Source: DATEDA01 sp963827595
Lineage (GTDB): Bacteria; Pseudomonadota; Gammaproteobacteria; Burkholderiales; SG8-39
Reading direction: 5' to 3'
Length of the DNA stretch: 64,000 nt
Assembly (NCBI GenBank): GCA_963827595.1
Contig: CAWHBT010000016.1
Coordinates: forward strand, 62,001 to 126,000
The position numbers and the translations under genes were made by a program. A model generated the notes under the pieces. The model did no database searches, was not told the origin of the DNA, and saw only the letters and a list, made by a program, of their open reading frames with translations. This document shows, piece after piece, positions 1 to 10,579 of the stretch (position 1 is the stretch's first letter; each line of letters opens with the position of its first letter).

Positions 1-150
1 CCCCATGGCGAGCGCCTGCCCGAGGTTCGCCCGGCTGCGGCCCACGCCGACCGCGCGACCGACGCCTCCGGCCGCCTTCAGCGCGAGCGCGAACGAGCCT
101 CCGATCAGGCCGACCCCGACGACGACGAGTTTTTGGATCGAGATCGGCAA
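1..150 (-). CDS. tyrA: Prephenate dehydrogenase, N-terminal part (runs off the window)
   Basis: Fifty codons read on the minus strand from a probable TTG start at 150 to the window edge. The translation contains KLVVVGVGLIGGS, the GxGxxG dinucleotide-binding turn of the TyrA Rossmann domain, followed by a helix and the second strand expected of prephenate dehydrogenase. The enzyme makes 4-hydroxyphenylpyruvate for tyrosine synthesis in the cytoplasm. It lies 13 bases after the hisC stop in the same direction, the usual betaproteobacterial order pheA-hisC-tyrA. The start is uncertain because no strong ribosome site is visible. The identity rests on the fold signature and on gene order. Confidence 0.8.
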   Translation of the reverse strand, partial: MPISIQKLVVVGVGLIGGSFALALKAAGGVGRAVGVGRSRANLGQALAMG

Positions 151-163
151 GCGGGGTCGCGGC

Positions 164-1309
164 TCAGCGCAGGGCCGCGGCGAGCGCGGCAAGAAACCGC
201 TCGTTCTCCTCGGGGAGCCCGACCGTCACGCGCAGATGGTCGGGCAACCCGTAGCCGCCGACCGGCCGGACGATCACCCCCTGGCGCAGCAGGCTCTCGA
301 ACACGGCGCCGGCCCGGCTCGCGCCGTTCGCGCGCGGGATCTCCACGCTCACGAAGTTGCCCGACGAGGGGATCCACTCCAGCCCGAGACGGCGGAATCC
401 CACGGTGAGCTGGTCCATGCCCGCGAGATTGAGCTCGTGGCTCCGGCGCACGAAGGCGGCGTCGCCGAGCGCCGCGACCGCGGCGATGAGCGCGAGCTCG
501 TTGACGTTGAACGGCTGGCGAACGCGATTGAGGAGGTCCGCGACTTGCGCGTCGCACAGCGCGAACCCGACCCGCAACCCGGCGAGCCCGTACGCCTTGG
601 AGAAGGTCCGCGTCACCACGAGGTTCCGGTGGCGCTCGAGCCAGGGCCGGCTGTCGTACCGAACCGCTGCGGGGAGATACTCGTTGTACGCCTCGTCCAG
701 GACGACGACCACGTGCGGCGGAACGTCGCGGAGGAACGCCTCGAGCTCCGCGCCGGAGAGGAGCGTGCCGGTGGGATTGTTCGGGTTGGCGATGAACACC
801 ACGCGCGTGTCGGGGTCGATCGCCCGACGCATGGCGGGCAGGTCGTGGCCGTAGTCCTTCGCCGGCACGACGATGCCGCGCGCCCCGCGCGCCTGCGTCG
901 CCAGCGGGTACACCGCAAAGGCGTGCTGCGCGTACACCGCCGAGCGGCCCGGTCCGAGGAACGCGATCGCGGCCATCTCGAGCACGTCGTTCGAGCCGTT
1001 GCCGAGCACGATCCGGTCCAGCGGCACGCCGTATCGCGCCGCGAGGGCGCTCTTCAGCGCGAAGCCGTTGCCGTCGGGATAGCGCCCGAGCTCGGGCAAC
1101 GCCGCTGCGACGGCGGCGCGCGCCGCCGGCGAGACGCCGAGCGGGTTCTCGTTGGAGGCGAGCTTGATGATGCCGCTCTCGGCGAGCCCGAGCTCGCGCG
1201 CGAGCTCGGAGGTCGGCTTCCCGGGCTGATAAGGCGCGATCGCGCGGATGTGCTGCGGCGCGGCCTCGCAGGGATCCTGCGGCAGCGTCGGGGTCGGCTG
1301 CGCACTCAT
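164..1309 (-). CDS. hisC: Histidinol-phosphate aminotransferase
   Basis: A 381-residue PLP-dependent class I/II aminotransferase. NPNNPTG lies at about 175-181, DEAYNEY at 205-211, and the PLP lysine is in SKAYGLAGLR at about 238. The family converts imidazole-acetol phosphate to histidinol phosphate. In pheA-tyrA neighbourhoods the enzyme often also transaminates aromatic keto acids, which is inference here. The start at 1309 is chosen because the protein aligns from MSAQPTP; a second in-frame ATG at 1348 would add 13 residues encoded by a duplicated leader sequence. It is downstream of pheA and upstream of tyrA, probably in one transcript. Confidence 0.93.
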   Translation of the reverse strand: MSAQPTPTLPQDPCEAAPQHIRAIAPYQPGKPTSELARELGLAESGIIKLASNENPLGVSPAARAAVAAALPELGRYPDGNGFALKSALAARYGVPLDRIVLGNGSNDVLEMAAIAFLGPGRSAVYAQHAFAVYPLATQARGARGIVVPAKDYGHDLPAMRRAIDPDTRVVFIANPNNPTGTLLSGAELEAFLRDVPPHVVVVLDEAYNEYLPAAVRYDSRPWLERHRNLVVTRTFSKAYGLAGLRVGFALCDAQVADLLNRVRQPFNVNELALIAAVAALGDAAFVRRSHELNLAGMDQLTVGFRRLGLEWIPSSGNFVSVEIPRANGASRAGAVFESLLRQGVIVRPVGGYGLPDHLRVTVGLPEENERFLAALAAALR

Positions 1310-1407
1310 TGGACTACCCTCGCGCTTGGGACGGCCCGGCGCGCTCATTGGGCTACCTTGTCGCTGCGCGCCAAGGATTCGCGCTTGGGACGGCCCGGCG
1401 CGCTCAT
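1303..1407 (-). repeat. Iterated start-codon leader between pheA and hisC
   Basis: A 29-base sequence occurs identically at 1320-1348 and 1379-1407. On the minus strand each copy begins with ATGAGCGCG, and a third, diverged ATGAGTGCG begins at 1309. The segments before the second and third ATGs are also alike (GGTAGCCCA and GGTAGTCCA). The ATG of the first copy overlaps the pheA TGA, but that copy is in a different frame from hisC. It looks like duplication of a ribosome-binding/start cassette at the gene junction. Confidence 0.75.
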
Positions 1408-2471
1408 GGAACCGCCGCCGGGTAGGAGCCCAGTATCTTGAGGAACGGCGCGAGACCCTGTAGCTCGGCGAGCGCCGCGGCGACCCGTGGGTCGCGGCTG
1501 TGGCCCTGGACATCGATGTAGAACATGTACTCCCAGGTTCCGATCCGCGCGGGCCGGGACTCGATGCGGCTCATGCTGACGCCGTGCGTCGCGAACGGCG
1601 CGATCAGCTCGTGCACGGCGCCCGGACGATTCGGCGCCGACATGACGAGCGACGTGACGTCATGCCCGGTGGGGCCCGGCGCCACGTTCCCGAGCACGAG
1701 GAACCGCGTGAGATTCGTCGCCTCGTCCTCGATGTTCCGCGCGAGCACCTGCAGGCCGTACCGCTCGGCCGCGACCACGGGGCCGACCGCGCACGTCCCC
1801 GGCTCGGCCGCCGCGCGCCGCGCGGCCTCGGCGTTGCTCGAGACCTGCACGCGCTCCGCCTGGCCGAGGTGGCGGGAGAGCCACTGATGGCACTGCGCAA
1901 GCGACTGCGCGTGCGAGTAGACGCGGGTGATCCCCGCCAGGGAGTCGCCCTTCGCCATCAGGTTCTGGTGCACCCGCAGCACGATCTCGGCGCAGATCCG
2001 GAGCGAGGTGTTGAGCAGCAGATCGAGCGTCCGCCCGACCGCGCCTTCGGTCGAGTTCTCCACCGGCACGACCGCGAACTGCGTCGCTCCGGTCTCGGCC
2101 TGCCGAAACACCTCGTCGATCGAGGCGAGCGGCACCGCGTCAATCGCCTGGCCGAAGTGCTGGCCGGCCGCCATCTCGCTGAACGTCCCCGCCGGCCCGA
2201 GATAGCCGACGCTCGGCCGCTGCTCGAGCGCGCGGCAGGCCGAGACGATCTCGACGAACACGCGGGTCAGGCTCTCCGCCGGCAGCGGGCCCGGGTTCGC
2301 CGCGGCGACCCGCCGCAGCACCTCCGCCTCGCGCTCCGGCCGGTAGACCGGGCCGTCGCCCTTCAGCCGCCCGATCGCTAGCGCGTGGGTCGCCCGCTCC
2401 GCGACGAGCTTCACGATCTCCGCGTCGATGCGGTCGATCGCGTCGCGGCGGCGGTTGATCTCGTCGGCCAC
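1404..2471 (-). CDS. pheA: Bifunctional chorismate mutase / prephenate dehydratase
   Basis: A 355-residue P-protein that makes phenylpyruvate for phenylalanine synthesis. Residues 1-85 form the AroQ-type chorismate mutase helix bundle (RRRDAIDRIDAEIVKL). The prephenate dehydratase domain follows from about 88, with ENSTEGAV at 138-145 and the catalytic-region TRF at 255-257. A C-terminal ACT regulatory domain contains ESRPARI at about 304-310, the phenylalanine-sensing motif. Length and domain order are normal. It starts 3 bases after the serA stop, and its stop overlaps the first ATG of the leader repeat before hisC. Confidence 0.97.
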   Translation of the reverse strand: MADEINRRRDAIDRIDAEIVKLVAERATHALAIGRLKGDGPVYRPEREAEVLRRVAAANPGPLPAESLTRVFVEIVSACRALEQRPSVGYLGPAGTFSEMAAGQHFGQAIDAVPLASIDEVFRQAETGATQFAVVPVENSTEGAVGRTLDLLLNTSLRICAEIVLRVHQNLMAKGDSLAGITRVYSHAQSLAQCHQWLSRHLGQAERVQVSSNAEAARRAAAEPGTCAVGPVVAAERYGLQVLARNIEDEATNLTRFLVLGNVAPGPTGHDVTSLVMSAPNRPGAVHELIAPFATHGVSMSRIESRPARIGTWEYMFYIDVQGHSRDPRVAAALAELQGLAPFLKILGSYPAAVP

Positions 2472-2474
2472 GGC

Positions 2475-3659
2475 TCAGCGCTCGAGCGGCAGATAGCGGA
2501 TGGCGAGCACGCCGTCGATCCGGCGGATCGTCTCGATCACTTCGGCCGGCACCCGGCTGTCCACGTCGACGAGGGTATACGCCATCTCGCCCTTCGACTT
2601 GTTCATCATGTTGTGGATGTTGAGGCCGGCGCGCGCCATCGCGGTCGAGATCTGGCCGAGCATGTTCGGGACGTTGGCGTTGGCGATGGCGACCCGGTAC
2701 GGCGCCTCGCGCTGCATCACGACGTCGGGGAAGTTCACCGCGTTCCGGATGTTGCCGTGCTCGAGGCAGTCGCGCACCTGGTCGACGACCATCACCGCGG
2801 AATTGTCCTCCGCCTCGCGCGTCGACGCCCCGAGGTGCGGCAGGCCGAGCACGCCGGGGTGCCCGGCGAGCGCGGCGGTCGGGAAGTCGGTCACGTAAGC
2901 CTTCAGTCGATGGGCGTTCAGGGCTTCGAGCACGGCCGCCTCGTCGACGATCCCTTCGCGGGAGAAGTTCAGGAGGATCGCGCCGGCGCGCGCGTGGGCG
3001 AGGTTGCGCGCGTTCACGAGGCCCCGGGTCGCGGTCGTGAGCGGGACGTGCAGGGTGATGAAATGGCTGCCGCGCAGGACCTCGTCGAGGGTGTGCGCCT
3101 TCTTCACGAGCGACGGCAGGCTCCAGGCCGCGTCGACGGTGATGTCCGGGTCGTAGCCGAGGACGCTCATCCCGAGCCGGATCGCCGCGTCGGCGACGAG
3201 GCTGCCGATCTTGCCGAGCCCGACGACGCCGAGCGTGTGGCCGGGCAGCTCGGCGCCGGCGAAGCGCTTCTTCTCGTCCTCGATCTGCTGCGCCACGGCT
3301 GCGTCGTCGCCCCGCAGGCCGCCGACGAACTGGATCGCCGGGACGAGGTTACGCGCGGCCATCAGCATGCCGGCGAGCACCAGCTCCTTGACCGCGTTCG
3401 CGTTCGCCCCCGGGGCATTGAACACCGGCACGCCGCGCTTCGTCAGCGCGGGCACCGGGATGTTGTTGGTGCCGGCCCCTGCCCGCCCGATGGCCTTGAC
3501 CGACGCCGCAATCTCCATCCCGTGCACGTCGGCGGAGCGGACCAGGATCGCGTCGGGGCTGGCCGCATCCTTCGCGACCGAGTAGGTCTCCGCCGGAAAC
3601 CGCTTCAGGCCGACCGGCGAGATCTGGTTCAGCACCAGGATCTCGTAGCGCTTAACCAT
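2475..3659 (-). CDS. serA: D-3-phosphoglycerate dehydrogenase
   Basis: A 394-residue NAD-dependent D-2-hydroxyacid dehydrogenase catalysing the first step of serine synthesis. The NAD-binding turn GVVGLGKIGS is present, as are NFSREGIVDE with the catalytic Arg, the EAED segment with the Glu, and LPHLGAST with the catalytic His. A C-terminal ACT domain (VPNMLGQISTAMARAGLNIH) suggests serine feedback. The start at 3659 gives MVKRYEILVLNQ and overlaps the end of serC by 8 bases. Its place between serC and pheA puts the first and third serine-pathway genes side by side in an aromatic/histidine operon. Confidence 0.93.
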   Translation of the reverse strand: MVKRYEILVLNQISPVGLKRFPAETYSVAKDAASPDAILVRSADVHGMEIAASVKAIGRAGAGTNNIPVPALTKRGVPVFNAPGANANAVKELVLAGMLMAARNLVPAIQFVGGLRGDDAAVAQQIEDEKKRFAGAELPGHTLGVVGLGKIGSLVADAAIRLGMSVLGYDPDITVDAAWSLPSLVKKAHTLDEVLRGSHFITLHVPLTTATRGLVNARNLAHARAGAILLNFSREGIVDEAAVLEALNAHRLKAYVTDFPTAALAGHPGVLGLPHLGASTREAEDNSAVMVVDQVRDCLEHGNIRNAVNFPDVVMQREAPYRVAIANANVPNMLGQISTAMARAGLNIHNMMNKSKGEMAYTLVDVDSRVPAEVIETIRRIDGVLAIRYLPLER

Positions 3660-4730
3660 GCCGCGCCTCGAACTCGCGCATGTACTCGACCAGCCGCTGC
3701 ACCCCTTCGATCGGCATCGCGTTGTAGATGGAAGCGCGCATGCCACCTACCGAGCGGTGGCCCTTCAGCTGCACCATGCCCCGGTCCTCCGCGCCGGCGA
3801 GAAACGGCGCATCGAGCGCGGCGTCGCGCAGGGTGAACGGGACGTTCATGCGCGAGCGGTCGGCCTCGCGCACCGGGCTGCGGTACAGCGTCGAGTCGCC
3901 GAGGTACTCGTACAGCAGGTTGGCCTTCGCGACGTTCCGCCGCTCGATCGCGGCGAGGCCGCCCTGGCGCTGCAGCCACTTGAAGACGAGCCCGGCGATG
4001 TAGACGGCGTACGTCGGCGGAGTGTTGGACATCGACTGCGCGTCGGCGTGGACCTTGTAGTCGAGCATGCCCGGCGTGCCCTTCGACGCCCGGCCGAGCA
4101 GGTCCTCGCGGACGATCACGATCGCGAGCCCCGCCGGGCCGATGTTCTTCTGCGCGCCGGCGTAGATCAGCCCGTATCGGGCGACGTCGATCGGGCGCGA
4201 GAGGATGTGCGAGGACATGTCGGCGACGAGCGGCACGCTCCCCGTCTCGGGGACCCAGTGGTACTCGACGCCGCCGATGGTCTCGTTGGTGCAGACGTGG
4301 ACGTACGCGGCGTCGGGGCTGAGCTGCCACTTCGCCCGCTCGGGCACGTAGGTGAAGTTCGCGTCCTCGGACGACGCGGCGACGTTCGACCTCGCAGAAG
4401 CGCTTCGCCTCGCCGATCGCCTTCTTCGACCATTCGCCGGTGTTGACGTAGTCGGCCTTCGTCTTCCCGTTCAGCAGGTTCATCGGGACCATGGCGAACT
4501 GGAGCGTCGCCCCGCCCTGCAGGAACAGCACCTTGTAGTTCGCCGGAATCTCGAGCAGCGCGCGCAGGTCGGCCTCGGCCGCGGCGGCGATCGCCATGAA
4601 CTCGTCCCCGCGGTGGCTCATCTCCATCACGCACATGCCGCTGCCGTGCCAGTCGAGCATCTCCGCGGCCGCCTGGCGCAGCACCTCCTCCGGCAGCACC
4701 GCCGGTCCGGCGCTGAAGTTGAAGACCCTC

Positions 4731-4744
<14 letters not shown>
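3652..4744 (-). CDS. serC: Phosphoserine aminotransferase (one frameshift)
   Basis: A class V aminotransferase that makes phosphoserine and, in many bacteria, phosphohydroxythreonine for PLP synthesis. It begins MSADKRVFNFSAGPAVLPEE and ends YMREFEARHG. The PLP lysine lies in GAQKNIGPAG. The frame changes near 4387, where one extra base interrupts the run that should read EVNVAASSEDANFTYVPE. Removing one base gives a continuous 363-residue protein of normal length. The start at 4744 overlaps the end of gyrA by 14 bases. The break is most simply a sequencing error, because both halves are fully conserved. Confidence 0.9.
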
Positions 4745-7391
<2,647 letters not shown>

Positions 7392-7463
7392 CGAGACGGG
7401 GCGTGTTGCGGGTGCGGTGGGCGGGGCCGAAGCGCGCGCCTAAGGCCACGCAAAAAAAGATGA

Positions 7464-7472
7464 ATTTTAGCA
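7464..7472 (-). promoter_or_regulatory. Extended -10 promoter for gyrA
   Basis: The minus strand reads TGCTAAAAT here, an extended -10 element (TG, one base, then TAAAAT), about 70 bases before the gyrA ATG. A TTGACG lies further upstream at an unusually short spacing of 12, so the extended -10 probably carries the recognition. Transcription would begin near 7457 and run through the whole operon. Confidence 0.45.
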
Positions 7473-7635
7473 TCCGCAGCGCGTCAAGACCACGCCGCGC
7501 AGCACCCGGGAAACGCGGCGCGCGACGCCCGCCGCGCCTACCCGGCGCGATGAACTGGTGTACCATCGCGCCGAGTTCGAGCCCGGCACCGGGCCCGAAA
7601 ATAAGACGCAACGTCACACCAAAGGGAGCTGCGCC

Positions 7636-8369
7636 GTGAGAACCATCCACCGGAAGTCTTTGCTCGCCGTGGCCTCGCTTGCGCTCGGCGTCGCCGCAGC
7701 GGCACCGTCGCTCGCCCAACAGGGGCGCAGCACCGAGGGCTACATCGTTGACGGGCGCGACCAGATCGTCCGGGATCCTTACAACCTGTGCTGGCGTCGG
7801 TCCACGTGGACCCCGGCGATTGCCAACTGCGACTGCGACCCGGATCTGATCCCGCGGGACGTGTGCTTCCCCCCGCCGCCGAAGCCAGTGGCGGCGCCAG
7901 CTCCCGCCGCCGGTGCCCGCGCCCCCGGTCGCAGCGCCCGCGCCGGTCCCCGTCGCCAAGCCCAAGCGCTGCGACTCGACCGTCACGTTCGCGGCGGACG
8001 AGTACTTCGCGTTCGACAAGGTGGTGCTCGCCCGTCCCGACATGCGGCCGCGGCTTGAGAAGCCGAGGTCCGCGAGCGCGCTCGCGCGAATGCGCGACGC
8101 TCGAGGCGGTCATCATCGAAGGCCATACCGACCGCATCGGCAGCCAGCAGGTCAACCAGCGGCTGTCCGAGCAGCGCGCCGAAGCGGCCAAGGCGGTGCT
8201 GGTGAAGGACCTCGGGATCCCGGCCGACAAGATCGAGACCCTGGGCATGGGCAAGACGCTGCAGATCAAGTCCTGCCCCGACAGCGAGTTCAAGACGCAG
8301 AAGGCGCTGATCGCCTGTCTCGCGCCGAACCGTCGCGTCGTGATCAACATCCGCGGCGTCGGCAAGTAA
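7636..8369 (+). CDS. OmpA-family peptidoglycan-binding outer-membrane protein, copy 1 (two frameshifts)
   Basis: A GTG start after AAAGGGAGCT gives a Sec signal peptide (KSLLAVASLALGVAAAAPSLAQ). A conserved head follows (QGRSTEGYIVDGRDQIV, CWRRSTWTPA, three further Cys), then a Pro/Ala-rich linker and a C-terminal OmpA domain (VIIEGHTDRIGS, LSEQRAEAAKAVLV). The C-terminal domain keeps the Cys-bounded insertion between SCPDSEF and IACLAPNRR. Two single-base insertions break the frame, near 7903 in the linker and near 8070-8095. Corrected, the protein is about 243 residues. This short type has no eight-strand barrel and probably links the outer membrane to peptidoglycan. It is divergent from gyrA. 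Confidence 0.85.
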
Positions 8370-8390
8370 GCGGAGGCCGGGCACCCGGAG

Positions 8391-8424
8391 AAGCCCCGCG
8401 CGCCCCCGCGCGGGGCTTTTGCTT
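8391..8424 (+). terminator. Rho-independent terminator of ompA1
   Basis: A perfect 12-base-pair stem (8391-8402 with 8407-8418) and a four-base loop, followed by a T-rich tail. It sits 21 bases after the ompA1 stop and just before mtaD. Confidence 0.85.
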
Positions 8425-8433
8425 TCTGCGGCC

Positions 8434-9747
8434 ATGGAAACGATCGATTCCCTGATCGAGCCGCGCTGGATCGTGCCGGTCGAGCCGTCCGGCGTCGTGC
8501 TCGAGGGCCACGCCGTCGCCGTCCGGGGCGGCCGGATCGTCGCCGTCCTGCCGGCGGCGCAGGCCCACGAACGGTTCACGCCCGATCGCCGATACGATCT
8601 CCCTGCCCACGTCCTGATCCCGGGCCTCGTCAACCTGCACACCCATGCGGCGATGACCTTGATGCGCGGGCTCGCCGACGACCGGCCGCTGATGGTCTGG
8701 CTCAAGGAGCACGTCTGGCCCGCCGAGCAGCGCCACGTTTCCCCGGAGTTCGTGTATGACGGCACCCTGCTCGCGTGCGCCGAGATGCTCCGCGGCGGCA
8801 TCACGTGCGCGAACGACATGTACTTCTTTCCCGAGTCGGCGGCGCAGGCGTTTCACGACGCGGGCATGCGGGCGGCGATCGGCCTGATCGCGATCGAATT
8901 CCCGAGCGCGTACGCCGCCGACGCCGAGGACTATCTCGTGAAGGGGCTCGCCGTGCGGGACCGACTCGGCGATCGCGCCCGGCTGTCGTTCTGCATGGCG
9001 CCGCACGCGCCCTACACCGTGAGCGACCGTTCGTTTCAGCGGATCGCGACCCTGGCCGAGGAGCTCGACCTCCCGATCCACATTCACCTCCACGAAACCG
9101 CGGGCGAAGTGGAGGAGAGTTTGCGAGCGCACGGCCGGCGGCCGTTCGAGCGGCTCGACGCGCTGGGCCTCGTCACCGAACGGCTGATCGCGGTGCACGC
9201 GGTGCACCTGACCGCGCCCGAGATCGCCGCGCTGGCGCGAAGCGGTGCGTCGGTGGCGCATTGCCCGTCCTCCAACCTGAAGCTCGCCAGCGGCCTCGCA
9301 CCGGTCGCGGAGCTGCTCCGGCACGGGGCGAACGTCGGCCTCGGCACCGACGGCGCGGCGAGCAACAACCGCCTCGACCTGTTCGCCGAGATGCGCACCG
9401 CGGCGCTGCTCGCGAAGGCGGTGTCGGGTGACGCCGAGGCTATGCCGGCCCACGTAGCGTTGCGTTGCGCGACGCTCGGCGGCGCGCGCGCGCTCGGCCT
9501 CGACCGCTCGATCGGGTCGATCGCACCGGGCAAGTTCGCCGACCTCAGCGCGGTGTCCCTCGGAGCGCTCGAGACCCAGCCTTGTTACGATCCCGTTTCG
9601 CACCTCGTCTACGCCTGCGGCCGCGAGCATGTGACCCATGTCTGGGTCGAGGGTGAGCTCGTGGTGGAGGACCAGACGCTCGCCCGGGTGGACCCCAGGG
9701 ATTTGGAAAAACGCACAGGCTTGTGGCACACTCGCCTGGCTCCATAA
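8434..9747 (+). CDS. mtaD: 5-methylthioadenosine / S-adenosylhomocysteine deaminase (TRZ/ATZ amidohydrolase)
   Basis: A 437-residue metal-dependent amidohydrolase. The first metal site is NLHTHAAMT (His69, His71). HIHLHETAGE supplies the next His, AVHAVHL another, and GLGTDGAASNN the metal Asp. The family deaminates methylthioadenosine, S-adenosylhomocysteine or related purines; the exact substrate cannot be read from sequence. The ATG at 8434 follows the ompA1 terminator closely. Its 3' end overlaps the promoter of ompA2, and that 3' end is found again, degenerate, at 42991-43076. In betaproteobacteria this gene normally sits just upstream of ubiG, from which it is here separated by about 33 kb. 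Confidence 0.9.
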   Translation: METIDSLIEPRWIVPVEPSGVVLEGHAVAVRGGRIVAVLPAAQAHERFTPDRRYDLPAHVLIPGLVNLHTHAAMTLMRGLADDRPLMVWLKEHVWPAEQRHVSPEFVYDGTLLACAEMLRGGITCANDMYFFPESAAQAFHDAGMRAAIGLIAIEFPSAYAADAEDYLVKGLAVRDRLGDRARLSFCMAPHAPYTVSDRSFQRIATLAEELDLPIHIHLHETAGEVEESLRAHGRRPFERLDALGLVTERLIAVHAVHLTAPEIAALARSGASVAHCPSSNLKLASGLAPVAELLRHGANVGLGTDGAASNNRLDLFAEMRTAALLAKAVSGDAEAMPAHVALRCATLGGARALGLDRSIGSIAPGKFADLSAVSLGALETQPCYDPVSHLVYACGREHVTHVWVEGELVVEDQTLARVDPRDLEKRTGLWHTRLAP

Positions 9748-9748
9748 G
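9721..9748 (+). promoter_or_regulatory. Promoter of ompA2
   Basis: TTGTGG (9721-9726) and CATAAG (9743-9748) are spaced by 16 bases. The same pair with the same spacing recurs before ompA3 (43050-43077), although the spacer differs. The -10 hexamer includes the mtaD stop codon. Conservation in both copies is the main support. Confidence 0.5.
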
Positions 9749-9762
9749 AACCACTACCCGGG

Positions 9763-9783
9763 CCAGAGGAATCGAGGCTCTGG
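9763..9783 (+). promoter_or_regulatory. Leader stem-loop of ompA2 mRNA
   Basis: CCAGAG (9763-9768) pairs with CTCTGG (9778-9783) around a nine-base loop in the untranslated leader, 26 bases before the ATG. The identical stem is at 43104-43124 before ompA3. It could stabilise the mRNA or be a target for a small RNA; that is inference. Confidence 0.5.
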
Positions 9784-9809
9784 CGTCATATCTGAAAAGG
9801 GGAAAACGG

Positions 9810-10490
9810 ATGCTTACCTTCAAACGGCAGGGGCTGGTCGCGACGGTCGCGCTTGCGCTCGGCCTTGCCTCGGCAGGCTCGGTTCTCGCCCAGCAAGGGC
9901 GCAGCACCGAGGGTTACCTCATCGACGGACGCAACGAGATCGTCAAGGACCCCTACAACCTCTGCTGGCGACGGGGCACCTGGACGCCGGCGCTCGCCCA
10001 CTGCGACTGCGACCCCGATCTGATTCCGCGGGACGTGTGCTTCCCGCCGCCGCCGAAGCCGGCGGCCGCGCCGCCGCCGCCCCCGGCACCGGCACCGGTG
10101 CCGGTCGCGCCGGCGCCCCCGCCGAAGCCCGTCACCGAGAAGGTCACGTTCGCGGCCGACGTGTTCTTCGACTTCGATAAGTCGGTGCTGAAACCCGAAG
10201 GCAAGGCCCGGCTCGACGAGCTCGTAACCAAGCTGGGCGGGACCACGCTCGAGGTGATCATCGCGATCGGCCACACCGACTCGATCGGCGGCGACGCCTA
10301 TAACCAGGCGCTGTCGGTTCGTCGCGCCGAGGCGGTGAAGGCCTACCTGGTGAGCAAGGGCATCGAGCCCAACCGGATCTACACCGAGGGCAAGGGCAAG
10401 TCGCAGCCCATCGCCTCCAACTCCACCGACGCCGGCCGGGCGAAGAACCGTCGCACGGAGATCGAGATCGTCGGAACGCGCACGAAGTAA
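9810..10490 (+). CDS. ompA: OmpA-family outer-membrane protein, copy 2
   Basis: A 226-residue protein starting MLTFKRQGLVATVAL after GGGGAAAA. A signal peptide ends at VLAQ. The Cys-rich head (CWRRGTWTPA, CDCDPDLIPRDVCF) is followed by a long Pro/Ala linker and an OmpA domain with FFDFDKSVLKPEG, VIIAIGHTDSIG and LSVRRAEAVKAYLVSKG. It is expected to be periplasmic/outer-membrane and to bind peptidoglycan. Unlike copies 1 and 3 it lacks the Cys-bounded insertion near the C-terminus; there it reads SNSTDAGRAKNRR. It has its own promoter, leader hairpin and terminator, so it is monocistronic. Confidence 0.93.
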   Translation: MLTFKRQGLVATVALALGLASAGSVLAQQGRSTEGYLIDGRNEIVKDPYNLCWRRGTWTPALAHCDCDPDLIPRDVCFPPPPKPAAAPPPPPAPAPVPVAPAPPPKPVTEKVTFAADVFFDFDKSVLKPEGKARLDELVTKLGGTTLEVIIAIGHTDSIGGDAYNQALSVRRAEAVKAYLVSKGIEPNRIYTEGKGKSQPIASNSTDAGRAKNRRTEIEIVGTRTK

Positions 10491-10532
10491 CGGGGTCTCG
10501 CGAGGGGCGTCGCCCCCTTGCGCCCGCCCGGG

Positions 10533-10560
10533 AAAGCCCTGCCTCGGCAGGGCTTTTTCT
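10533..10560 (+). terminator. Rho-independent terminator of ompA2
   Basis: AAAGCCCTGC pairs with GCAGGGCTTT around CTCG, followed by TTC and T-rich sequence. The same hairpin core occurs after ompA3. It also faces the convergent end of pldA. Confidence 0.9.
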
Positions 10561-10579
10561 TTGGCGCGCGACGAGCGCG

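Larger units (their letters stand above)
9661..10556 (+). repeat. Duplicated block, left copy: mtaD 3' end, promoter, ompA2, terminator
   Basis: This stretch matches 42991-43896 in order and orientation: the last 29 codons of mtaD, a promoter, a leader hairpin, an ompA gene and a terminator. Similarity is near identity from the leader through the first 115 codons of ompA and lower in the C-terminal half. The two copies bracket 32.4 kb of unrelated genes. Confidence 0.85.
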
